Made by a program: the position numbers and the translations under genes. This document shows positions 35,853 to 43,335 of a stretch of DNA of 64,000 bases, piece after piece; positions within the stretch are counted from its first letter, which is position 1, and each line of letters starts with the position of its first letter. The stretch comes from Oligoflexia bacterium (GTDB lineage: Bacteria; Bdellovibrionota; UBA1018): NCBI GenBank assembly GCA_903895855.1, contig CAITVN010000224.1, positions 1 to 64,000 of the forward strand. The letters are read 5' to 3'. The notes under the pieces are model-generated. The model was not told the origin of the DNA and searched no databases. It saw nothing but the letters and a program-made list of their open reading frames with translations.

Positions 35853-36911
35853 TTGGTGAAGAAGCAAAAATCGGTCAAAATTAGAAAATTCATGGCCCCG
35901 AAAAATAACCATCATGTCCTTTGGATCACTGACCCGTGGTCAACTCTCGACCACCCCAAAGACACCTCGCTCAGACTGATGGAAGAAAGCTTAAAAACGG
36001 GCATTTCAACTTATTGGGCAGATGTGCATGACGTATTTCTCGAAAACGAGAGCGTTTTCGTCAATGCGAAGGCACTCTTTGAAATCGCAAACACGCCACC
36101 GCGGCCGCGCGAGGCCGCTACCTTTCGCTTCGACGAAATTCAAAAATTGCCGCTCAGTTTTTTTTCGAAGGTGGTTTACCGAACTGACCCTCCGGTTGAC
36201 CTCGCCTACATTCACCCGCTGTTGATCATGCGACTTTGTACTCCGGTAGCTAAACCGGGCACTAAGCCGCTCAAAAAAAACGTAAAAACCATTGAGTTCA
36301 TCAACCCAATTGAAGCCATTTTAGGTACCAGCGAAAAATTAGAAACGTTCTACATCAAAGGGCACCACCCCCCCTCAATGGTCTCGAGTCAGTGGAAAGA
36401 ACTTTCGTCCTTTGGAGTTCGCGAACAAAAGACAGTACTGAAACCTCTGAATTTGGCTCAAAGCAAGGGCATTTCTCTCATTGATTGGCAGGGTGACAGC
36501 AAAGAAGCAGTTTTCGAACTGCTCAAGCGAGCAACGGCTGATTTCTCGACACCTGTTATTTTGCAGCGTTATTTCGCTGAAATCAAAACCAAAGGAGAGA
36601 CCAGACTTTGGTTTGTTGATGGTAAGTTAATTGCCTGCGCACAAAAAGTACCGAAGACGGGCGAATTTAAAATCGACATGGATGCCGGGTCTCGCCTAGA
36701 AAAAGCAACACTCACTGCCGAGCAAAAGCGCGTGGTCAAAAAAATTGGACTGCAACTCATGTTACGAAAAATTCGCTGGGCGGCGGTCGATATCATTGGC
36801 ACTTACATTACCGACTACAACATCACGAGCCCAGGATTGATCGTTGGGATGGAAGCATTGCTGAAAAAGAACCTTGCGAAGCTCATTATTGAAACGCTGA
36901 AAGCCCAGTGA
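35853..36911 (+). CDS. Glutathione-synthetase-like ATP-grasp ligase
   Basis: 352 residues. GshB-type motifs: VVYRTDPPVDLAYI, TIEFINPIEAIL, LKPLNLAQSKGISLI (ATP site), ILQRYFAEIKTKGETRLWFVDGK (metal and substrate region) and WAAVDIIGTYITDYNITSPG near the end, parallel to the DxxG-x(n)-E-N-TSP block of GshB, with Asp in place of the usual Glu. It should ligate an amino acid or peptide using ATP; glutathione synthesis is not certain because no gshA is in the window. Starts TTG 35853, GTG 35856 and ATG 35892 are all possible. Confidence 0.72.
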   Translation: MVKKQKSVKIRKFMAPKNNHHVLWITDPWSTLDHPKDTSLRLMEESLKTGISTYWADVHDVFLENESVFVNAKALFEIANTPPRPREAATFRFDEIQKLPLSFFSKVVYRTDPPVDLAYIHPLLIMRLCTPVAKPGTKPLKKNVKTIEFINPIEAILGTSEKLETFYIKGHHPPSMVSSQWKELSSFGVREQKTVLKPLNLAQSKGISLIDWQGDSKEAVFELLKRATADFSTPVILQRYFAEIKTKGETRLWFVDGKLIACAQKVPKTGEFKIDMDAGSRLEKATLTAEQKRVVKKIGLQLMLRKIRWAAVDIIGTYITDYNITSPGLIVGMEALLKKNLAKLIIETLKAQ

Positions 36912-36918
36912 CCGTATT

Positions 36919-36968
36919 TCTGAGTATGTAAAAGTGATCAACATGTTGACCGATTTTACATACTCAGA
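36919..36968. repeat. 50-bp concentric palindrome upstream of the AAA/DUF4143 gene
   Basis: The 15-bp arms TCTGAGTATGTAAAA (36919-36933) and TTTTACATACTCAGA (36954-36968) are exact inverted copies. The 12-bp perfect palindrome TCAACATGTTGA (36938-36949) shares exactly the same centre, so 42 of 50 positions pair. It begins eight bases after the upstream stop and ends 12 bases before the ATPase start. No T run follows, so a terminator is unlikely; an operator or RNA switch is favoured. Confidence 0.8.
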
Positions 36969-36980
36969 TAAGATGAAAAA

Positions 36981-38198
36981 ATGCCACATTTGCGTGAACG
37001 TTATTTAACTTCCCTCATCAAAACTACCCTTAAGGCTAGTTCAATTGTTGGAGTCGTTGGGCATCGGCAGACCGGTAAGACGACTTTACTTGAACAGCTT
37101 TGCGCTGAATATTCGACTTTCGACGATGAACTTCACTTAAAATTAGCCCAGGCCGACCCGCGTGGTTACCTTGCTAACAGAACTTCTCCGTTTGGTATTG
37201 ACGAATGTCAATTAGCGCCAGAGATTTTTTCAGCCCTCAAAGAAGAGGTGCGAGTGAATAAGAAAATGGGGCGCTTTTTGATTTCGGGTTCGGTGCGTTT
37301 TACCGCGATTGAAGATATTAAGGAATCACTGACTGGCCGGATTATCGACCTAGAACTCTTACCGATGGGGATAACCGAAGCCAACCACTTGCCATCGAGT
37401 GACCTCAGTGAACTTTTCACCACAAGTGATCCACTGGTTACTCTGAAGGCTCGACCACTTTTGAAAAAACCTTGGCAAGCCTGGGCTCACGAATACTGCA
37501 TCAAAGGAGGGTTGCCCGGGATCTGTTTTTTAAGGAGTAAATCATTACGAGTTCGAAAGCTTCGGTCTCACCTCAAAACTGTGCTAGACCGTGACCTTCG
37601 ATTGGTGACAAAAACTCGCGTCGACCTTCGAACATTGAAGCGTTTAGCCGAAGAGTTGGCCACTCAACAGGGTGAAAAATTAGAAATTGATCTCCTTTCT
37701 CGAAAAATTGGCATTGCCCGAAACACCCTACGCCGAATTCTTTCAGGGTTGGAAGCTATCTTCTTAATACGCCAAGTCGCTTTAATTGGCGACTTGAGTG
37801 GCACAGTTACATTTTGGGAAGACCAAGGGGTTGCTACATTTTTACAAGAAGAAAGAGGAGTGGTCGCCGACTCGACTCTCAGCACTAGTATTGACATGAT
37901 TCGAGTTCTTTGGTCGCAGATTCATCAACAGGTTGCTTACGCGATTGATCACCAAATTCAGATCGCTCAGTATCGCACCCGAGGGGGAGCCTATCTGCCG
38001 CTTGCATTACAACTAGGAGGGCGTTGGGTCGGATTTTCGCTTTGTGATGGCCCTACGCCAACAGCTAAAGTCATTCGCAGCGCAAAGAGTTTTCAGCAGT
38101 CGTACCCAAAAAGCCGGGTTTATCTACTCACTCTCGGCAAAGATTTTCGTAGCCTAGGCGATGAGCTATTCGAGGTACCCTTAGGGGCTGTACTTTAA
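36981..38198 (+). CDS. AAA ATPase with DUF4143 C-terminal region
   Basis: 405 residues. The AAA_14 domain has Walker A GHRQTGKTTLL (~27-37), Walker B FGIDECQL and sensor FLISGSVRFTAIEDI. The rest fits DUF4143: YCIKGGLPGI, a winged-helix-like stretch (IDLLSRKIGIARNTLRRILSGLEAIFLI) and a C-terminal nuclease-like fold in which the usual E-V-D motif is not evident (YRTRGGAYLPLALQ). Function is unknown; the family is often solitary and patchily distributed. The winged helix and the large palindrome 12 bases upstream suggest autoregulation (inference). Confidence 0.82.
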   Translation: MPHLRERYLTSLIKTTLKASSIVGVVGHRQTGKTTLLEQLCAEYSTFDDELHLKLAQADPRGYLANRTSPFGIDECQLAPEIFSALKEEVRVNKKMGRFLISGSVRFTAIEDIKESLTGRIIDLELLPMGITEANHLPSSDLSELFTTSDPLVTLKARPLLKKPWQAWAHEYCIKGGLPGICFLRSKSLRVRKLRSHLKTVLDRDLRLVTKTRVDLRTLKRLAEELATQQGEKLEIDLLSRKIGIARNTLRRILSGLEAIFLIRQVALIGDLSGTVTFWEDQGVATFLQEERGVVADSTLSTSIDMIRVLWSQIHQQVAYAIDHQIQIAQYRTRGGAYLPLALQLGGRWVGFSLCDGPTPTAKVIRSAKSFQQSYPKSRVYLLTLGKDFRSLGDELFEVPLGAVL

Positions 38199-38222
38199 AG
38201 TGATTCAATTTTATTTTTTTAG

Positions 38223-38933
38223 CTAATAACAACGAGCTCCGCGACAGAAATCAACACGCTTCTTTTGTTGTGCTTCTCGTGTCTTCGCTGCTTGAACATC
38301 AGATCTTCTTTGATTTGCCCCTAGAACACAGCCCTGAGAAAAAGCGTTCATACTTCGCAAAGTGGCCGATGTTGTCGCAACCACGTTACCTTGTGAGACG
38401 GGCGGTTTCGCCTGAACTTCAGTAGTTGCCTCCGGAACGCCAGAATCACCCAGGTCAGGAATTTCGCCGTCTTCAGTCGGTACTCCTAATTCGGTTTCAT
38501 CGCCGACTTGTGGTGCCGCGGGAGCCGCAGGCTCGGCGGGTTCATTCAAACTGGGTAGATACCGATCAAATGCTAATGCCTTCAACTCAGCCGGACAGCT
38601 AGCGTAGGCCTCGTCTACCTGTGCGTCTGAGCCCAGTTTTCCGTGAACGGCATATTCGCCCCACGCAACGCAATTGCAGAGCATCAAAATTTTCTCGTCT
38701 TCGGTGCCAGTTGACTGACTTGTCGCGTCAGCTTTCACCAGGTTTTGGCCGTCGTAAACTTTGGCTCCCCAGTTCTCTTTGCCATCTCCACAGGCCGACT
38801 TTTCGGCTTCAGACAGCCCTTCTTTGTCGCAAAAAGGAACATTATTCACGCCCTCTTCTTTGCAGGAGTTTAGTGCAAAGACAGCGAGAATCAATCCCAG
38901 AGTTAACCAAAGCTTGTGAATATTGTGTGTCAT
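38223..38933 (-). CDS. Lipoprotein of unknown function, Cys-rich with Pro/Ala/Glu-rich middle
   Basis: About 236 residues. Signal sequence LWLTLGLILAVFALNSC ends in a lipobox. The mature N-terminal third has several cysteines (CDKEG, SACGDG, LCNC, SCPAEL), the middle is Pro/Ala/Glu-rich low complexity, and the C-terminus is basic with two more Cys. I do not recognise the family. I chose ATG 38933; GTG 38957 adds eight residues. It is convergent with the AAA/DUF4143 gene. Confidence 0.7.
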   Translation of the reverse strand: MTHNIHKLWLTLGLILAVFALNSCKEEGVNNVPFCDKEGLSEAEKSACGDGKENWGAKVYDGQNLVKADATSQSTGTEDEKILMLCNCVAWGEYAVHGKLGSDAQVDEAYASCPAELKALAFDRYLPSLNEPAEPAAPAAPQVGDETELGVPTEDGEIPDLGDSGVPEATTEVQAKPPVSQGNVVATTSATLRSMNAFSQGCVLGANQRRSDVQAAKTREAQQKKRVDFCRGARCY

Positions 38934-39077
38934 ACGGGGCAAACCATACCAAAACACTCATAAATTGACAAGACGCATTAATTTTTAATTACCTTCATTA
39001 TTTCAAATACTTACAATTTTTAAGCAATGGCCACTTGACGAAGCTTTGTCGGCGCTCGCATACTCTTTCACTTCAAA

Positions 39078-41258
39078 ATGAAAATGAATCTCACTCGCCT
39101 TAACCCAGGCCAAAAACAGGCTGTTTTGTACACCGAAGGTCCGCTACTGATTCTGGCTGGCGCTGGCAGCGGCAAGACCAATACGATGACCCACCGAATC
39201 GCCTACCTCATCAAAGAAAAGCATGTTCCGGCCACTGCGATACTCGGGCTGTCGTTTACCAGAAAAGCGGCAGAAGAACTCAAAGAGCGGGTCAAGAAAC
39301 TCACCGCCCAAGAAAATGGGCGATCACCTCTCACCCGTGGCCTCACCGTCACGACGTTTCACAGTCTGTGCGTGAGAATTTTGCGCAAGCATTGTGAGGT
39401 TTTGGGTTTTCCAAAAGAATTCACCATTCTCGACCAGAACGACCAAACTGACCTCGTTCGTGAAATTTTGAAATCAATTAACGTTGACGATCGCAAGTTT
39501 GATCCCGCTGCCATTTTGTTCGAAATGAGCCAGGCAAAAAACGAGTTCTTGTCAACCGAACAAGCTGAAGTGAAGTTCTTAGGAGGCGGAAAAAACGTCG
39601 GTGATTACGGAATCGTCACCGCCCAAGTTTACCCAAAATACCTTGAGCGGCTTAAACTTCTGCATTCGATGGATTTTGATGACCTTCTTTTTCACGCCGT
39701 AAGCTTGCTCGAAAAACACCCAGAAATCAGGGCGAACTTAAGTCGGGTTTTTCGCTACATCATGGTCGACGAATACCAAGACACGAACCCCGCGCAGTTT
39801 CGACTACTCAAAGCTCTCACTGATCAACACACCAATCTCTGCGTAGTGGGCGACGACGACCAATCAATTTACGCTTGGCGCGGAGCCAAAGCCGAATTCA
39901 TTCTTCAGTTTTCAAGTTTTTTTCCGACCGCAAAAACGATCACGCTTGATCAGAATTATCGAAGCACCAAAACCATTCTTGATGCGGCAAACGTCGTGAT
40001 CGCAAAAAACCCTCACCGGCACCCGAAGTCGCTCTGGTCAGACCTCGGCGTGGGCGAACCGATTCATCACGTCATTGTCGAAGAAGACCGCGCAGAGGCC
40101 GAATTTGTTGCTGACGAAATTTTAAAAATTGCGGAACCTGATAAAGAATCTCGCACTGCCTGGAAAGATTTTGCCATTCTTTACCGTTCAAACCCGCAGT
40201 CGCGAATTTTCGAAGAAGCCTTGAGAGCCCGAAAAATTCCGTACAAACTCGTCGGCGCCCTGTCTTACTTAGACCGCAAAGAAATCAAAGACACGTTATC
40301 TTATTGGAAATGGATCGCAAATTCGAAAGATGATTCGAGTTTAAGGCGCATCATCAATTGGCCGAGTCGCGCGATTGGCAAAGGAGCCCTTGAGGCTTTT
40401 TCAAAAGACACTCTTGAGCTGCACATACCGCTCATTCAATCACTTGAAAAAATTGACACGCTTTATCCGAGGGCAGCGACCGGAGTAAAGTCATTGCTCT
40501 CTATTCACCGAACGTTGACTCAAGACCTCAAAAACTGCGAACCCTCATTGATTGCGCTTTCGGTGTGGGCCAGAAAGTCGTTCACTCTGATCGGCATCAA
40601 GAACGCGCTATTAGAAGAATACGAAGATCCTGCGGTAGCAGAAAGAAAATGGGAAAACGTCGACGAACTCGCTAACGCCATCGGAATGATGAAGCTCGAT
40701 GAAGCGTTCGTGAGTGGCAATCCTGAATACACTGCAGCTGATTTGCTCAGTGAGTTTCTTTCTCGCTTAACCTTAGAGGCAAGCTTAGAAGAATCAGACG
40801 AAAACCAGAAAAAAGACGATAAGAATCAAAAAGACCAAGTCACCCTACTCACTTTTCACGGGGCCAAAGGCCTAGAGTTTCCGGTTGTTTTCATGGTCGG
40901 CCTCGAAGAAGGATTGCTTCCACACCGTCGCACCATCGAAGAGGCCAAAGATTTTAGTGAAGAAAGAAGGCTTTGCTACGTTGGGCTAACCCGCGCTAAG
41001 AAACTACTGTATCTCGTTCGTGCGAAGAATCGCATTCGCTATGGCAAACCAGTACCGCGTTTGCCAAGCCGATTCATCGAAGACATTCCAAAAGAACTTC
41101 AGCTGATGAGAAACGAATCGTATTCGCCTGACCCGAATTCACCGAACCTAAAAGAAGAAGAAAAAAAACACGAAGAGAAAGTGAGCAACTTCTTAGCGCA
41201 GATTCGATCTCAAATCACCGGTGGTAAACCACCTGGGCAGAAACCCTTAGCCCGCTAA
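39078..41258 (+). CDS. uvrD: UvrD/PcrA/Rep-type superfamily 1 DNA helicase
   Basis: 726 residues. Motifs in order: Q motif LNPGQKQAVL, Walker A LAGAGSGKTNTM, Ia LSFTRKAAEEL, Walker B IMVDEYQDTNPAQF, III VVGDDDQSIYAWRGA, IV LDQNYRST, V LLTFHGAKGLEFPVVFM and VI YVGLTRAKK. It is a 3'-5' helicase for repair or replication restart. The C-terminal tail is short and charged, with no clear Tudor domain. PcrA, Rep or UvrD cannot be told apart without a tree. Confidence 0.93.
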   Translation: MKMNLTRLNPGQKQAVLYTEGPLLILAGAGSGKTNTMTHRIAYLIKEKHVPATAILGLSFTRKAAEELKERVKKLTAQENGRSPLTRGLTVTTFHSLCVRILRKHCEVLGFPKEFTILDQNDQTDLVREILKSINVDDRKFDPAAILFEMSQAKNEFLSTEQAEVKFLGGGKNVGDYGIVTAQVYPKYLERLKLLHSMDFDDLLFHAVSLLEKHPEIRANLSRVFRYIMVDEYQDTNPAQFRLLKALTDQHTNLCVVGDDDQSIYAWRGAKAEFILQFSSFFPTAKTITLDQNYRSTKTILDAANVVIAKNPHRHPKSLWSDLGVGEPIHHVIVEEDRAEAEFVADEILKIAEPDKESRTAWKDFAILYRSNPQSRIFEEALRARKIPYKLVGALSYLDRKEIKDTLSYWKWIANSKDDSSLRRIINWPSRAIGKGALEAFSKDTLELHIPLIQSLEKIDTLYPRAATGVKSLLSIHRTLTQDLKNCEPSLIALSVWARKSFTLIGIKNALLEEYEDPAVAERKWENVDELANAIGMMKLDEAFVSGNPEYTAADLLSEFLSRLTLEASLEESDENQKKDDKNQKDQVTLLTFHGAKGLEFPVVFMVGLEEGLLPHRRTIEEAKDFSEERRLCYVGLTRAKKLLYLVRAKNRIRYGKPVPRLPSRFIEDIPKELQLMRNESYSPDPNSPNLKEEEKKHEEKVSNFLAQIRSQITGGKPPGQKPLAR

Positions 41259-41276
41259 TCACCTTCAGCTAAAGCT

Positions 41277-41550
41277 GATATTGAGTTCTTTTCCAAGTAC
41301 CCTTCAAGTCTTTGACAAAGACGTCCTCGCCTTTGTATCGACAGGTATTTTCGAAGAGATGAACCTGGATAGACTCCATTTTTGCGACTCTTGCGAGGCA
41401 TGATGCCGAAAGCAAGAAAACAGGAAGTTTGGGGAGCAAAAATGGAGTCTATCCAGGTTCATCTCTTCAAAAATACCAACGCCGATACTGTGGCTGCGGA
41501 ATGTCTTTTTTACAAAGACTTGAAGGGTACTTGGAAAAGAACTCAATATC
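41277..41550. repeat. Long inverted-repeat element 1 around a conserved 50-bp core
   Basis: Outer arms 41277-41314 and 41513-41550 are 38-base perfect inverted copies. Inner arms 41344-41385 and 41436-41477 match at 41 of 42 bases. Between outer and inner arms the two sides have diverged and differ in length. The centre is the core at 41386-41435. It lies between the convergent helicase and protease genes. Both arms read outward as short frames starting MESIQVHLF and containing KDLKGTWKRTQY; the right one has GGGGAG before its ATG at 41442 and runs to 41600. Confidence 0.9.
41386..41435 (+). repeat. Conserved 50-bp core, copy 1
   Basis: It begins GACTCTTGCGAGGCA and matches the core at 43234-43283 (opposite strand) at 46 of 50 positions. 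Predicted pairing: CTTGC with GCAAG enclosing GGCA with TGCC, then AAAC with GTTT. It ends GGGGA and is followed by GCAAAA; TTTTGC precedes it, so the boundaries to the arms are symmetrical. Confidence 0.88.
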
Positions 41551-41596
41551 TGGCTAGGTCACATCACAGGTACACGCCTAGGTCAGCCAGACCAGC

Positions 41597-42865
41597 TTAA
41601 AAGTGAGCCAGCGCGGTCACAAACCGGCCAACATTCATTCGCCCACAAATGGTAGCATCTAGGTGAATTCGGTCTGAGGTGTCGCAAAGTGATTTGACCA
41701 CTTTGTTTACCGTGACGTCTTTCTTCAGCGCACTCAACCCCAGAGCAAGAGCACCAGCGACTTGAGGTGTGGCCATCGAAGTGCCCGAAAGCGACTTGTA
41801 GGTGTGACCAATGTAAGTGCTGTAAATATTGCTACCGGGTGCCGCCAAAACCACTGACTGAGCACCGTAGTTCGAAAATCCACTCAAGGCATCTTGAGCA
41901 TCGGTTGAGGCTACCGATACGACGCCAGGATAATTGGCAGGATACGAAGGGCTATAATCATTGTTTGATGAATCATTTCCGGCTGCAGCAACAAAGAGAA
42001 TGCCCTTTTTTCTAGCAGCAGCCACGGCCTTGCCCAACAGAGCTGATCCGCCAGGGCCACCCCACGAATTCGAGATCACCTTCGCACCGTTGTTGATCGC
42101 GTAGTAAATAGCGCGAATGGCAGCGCGGGTATCACCACGGCCGTCGGGCCCCATAAAACGCAATGGCATGATTTTCACTTTGGGTGCAATGCCCACGACA
42201 CCCATGTGATTGAGCGAGGCGGCGATGATTCCGGCGCAGTGGGTGCCATGCCCATTTTCATCTTTGGTTAGCGGCTTGTCTTCATAGAAATCCCAGCCGT
42301 GAACATCATGAGCGTAACCATTGGCGTCTCGATCTTCTGAGTCAGTGCCCGCTGCTTCAAGTTCATTCGTGTAAATATTGTCTTTCAAATCGGGATGGTC
42401 AATTTCAACCCCAGTATCAATGACGGCGACAATAACGTTTTCGCTACCCAGAGTGGACTCCCATGCTTTTTCGACACCCAATATTTTTCGCGCATACAGT
42501 GAAGACACTTCTGAACCAACACCGAGAGCTTCAGCTGCGACATCGCCAGAACTGCTCTCACCTGGCTGCGTTTCACCGATCGAGTAGACATAATTCGGTT
42601 CACAATCGGTTTGCGCACAAACGGCTTCTTTATCTTCGTCTTTGACCACGATCACTTCTTCTGAGTTAGTCGGCGAAACTGCGATGGTGCCACTCACCTC
42701 TAAAGCTGCAGTGCTCGGAGCCGAACCTTCCGCGCCGGTTCGGCCAGATAATCCTGGTCCGCAAGCTCCCATAAAAAACGCCAATGCAGTTGCAAAACCA
42801 AGTGGCGCGCCTAACGAAAGCAAGGTTACCGATCTGAATCGAAAAATAACGAATTGGGGTTTCAT
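41597..42865 (-). CDS. Subtilisin-like (S8) serine protease lipoprotein
   Basis: 422 residues. Lipoprotein signal with lipobox FMGAC. A ~100-residue propeptide-like region precedes the catalytic domain: Asp in VIVAVIDTGVEIDHPDL, His in ENGHGTHCAGI, Asn in VISNSWGG and the nucleophile Ser in SGTSMATPQVAG. It should be an extracytoplasmic protease, perhaps relevant to predation or nutrient release (inference). The start is ATG 42865, with GAAGGAGG upstream; the longer frame from 42916 lacks a sensible signal sequence. It is flanked on both sides by inverted copies of the 50-bp core. Confidence 0.9.
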   Translation of the reverse strand: MKPQFVIFRFRSVTLLSLGAPLGFATALAFFMGACGPGLSGRTGAEGSAPSTAALEVSGTIAVSPTNSEEVIVVKDEDKEAVCAQTDCEPNYVYSIGETQPGESSSGDVAAEALGVGSEVSSLYARKILGVEKAWESTLGSENVIVAVIDTGVEIDHPDLKDNIYTNELEAAGTDSEDRDANGYAHDVHGWDFYEDKPLTKDENGHGTHCAGIIAASLNHMGVVGIAPKVKIMPLRFMGPDGRGDTRAAIRAIYYAINNGAKVISNSWGGPGGSALLGKAVAAARKKGILFVAAAGNDSSNNDYSPSYPANYPGVVSVASTDAQDALSGFSNYGAQSVVLAAPGSNIYSTYIGHTYKSLSGTSMATPQVAGALALGLSALKKDVTVNKVVKSLCDTSDRIHLDATICGRMNVGRFVTALAHF

Positions 42866-43187
42866 GACGTATCCTCCTTCTCTGGGGGTCACGCAGACAT
42901 CATTGTCGGCGTGCATTCACACAAAGCAATTTACGTGCACAGAGAGTTTTTTCAGAAAGCGCAGGTTTTTTTAGAAGTAATGAAACTACTGCACCATGAG
43001 TACAAAACGTAATCACACCTGAAATTCAGCCAAAAACGGCCACTTAACGCGCAGCACTCAAAAACCACCGTTTTTGGCCTTCTTTTAAGAGGTTTCTTCT
43101 GCAAAGCTCAATAGCAAAACAACAACGGGGAATTAATGGCACCAGCATTCCCAAACTACCCCAGTGTCACATTGGCCTACCTACACT
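42866..43187. other. Noncoding region upstream of the S8 protease
   Basis: No gene is supported. It holds an 11-bp inverted repeat GCCAAAAACGG (43029-43039) and CCGTTTTTGGC (43068-43078) with a 28-base interior, and GTCACA near 43167 that can pair with TGTGAC near 43187, next to the arm of element 2. The protease promoter should lie here; no clear -35/-10 was chosen. Confidence 0.5.
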
Positions 43188-43328
43188 GTGACTATTTTTT
43201 TTGGCATGAGCGTGGAGATCAATCTGATTTTACTCCGCAAACATCCTGTTTTCTTGCTCTCGGCATCGTGCCTCGCAAGAGTCGTAAAACCAGATTGATC
43301 TCCACGCTCATGCCAAAAAAAAAGTCAC
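43188..43328. repeat. Long inverted-repeat element 2 around a conserved 50-bp core
   Basis: Arms 43188-43233 and 43284-43328 are inverted copies with two differences (one indel or substitution near the T run, one substitution near the core), both beginning GTGACT and carrying T8-9 then GGCATGAGCGTGG. The arm sequence shares nothing evident with element 1, while the core at 43234-43283 is nearly identical. It ends eight bases before the rsgA stop. Unlike element 1, the arms contain no plausible reading frame. Confidence 0.9.
43234..43283 (-). repeat. Conserved 50-bp core, copy 2
   Basis: Reverse complement begins GACTCTTGCGAGGCACG and aligns with copy 1 without gaps; four substitutions at core positions 16, 25, 41 and 47. 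All four fall in positions predicted unpaired in the two-hairpin fold. Confidence 0.88.
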
Positions 43329-43335
43329 GGATTGG

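Noticed and set aside
41304..41546. 80-residue minus-strand frame running through element 1
   Set aside because: It crosses both arms and the core, has no ribosome-binding site at its start and is explained by the palindrome.
41277..41550. Retron msr/msd or IS200/IS605 end as explanation of the hairpins
   Set aside because: No reverse transcriptase, Y1 transposase or TnpB-like gene lies in the window, and retron repeats are short at the ends rather than long around a central core.
43029..43078. 11-bp inverted repeat as a strong terminator
   Set aside because: The 28-base interior and the absence of a gene ending there on the plus strand make this weak; noted only within the noncoding region.
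43188..43328. Element 2 as a plain intrinsic terminator of rsgA
   Set aside because: The T run is at the base of the arm, before the stem, the stem is far too long, and the core matches element 1, which is not next to an rsgA-type end.
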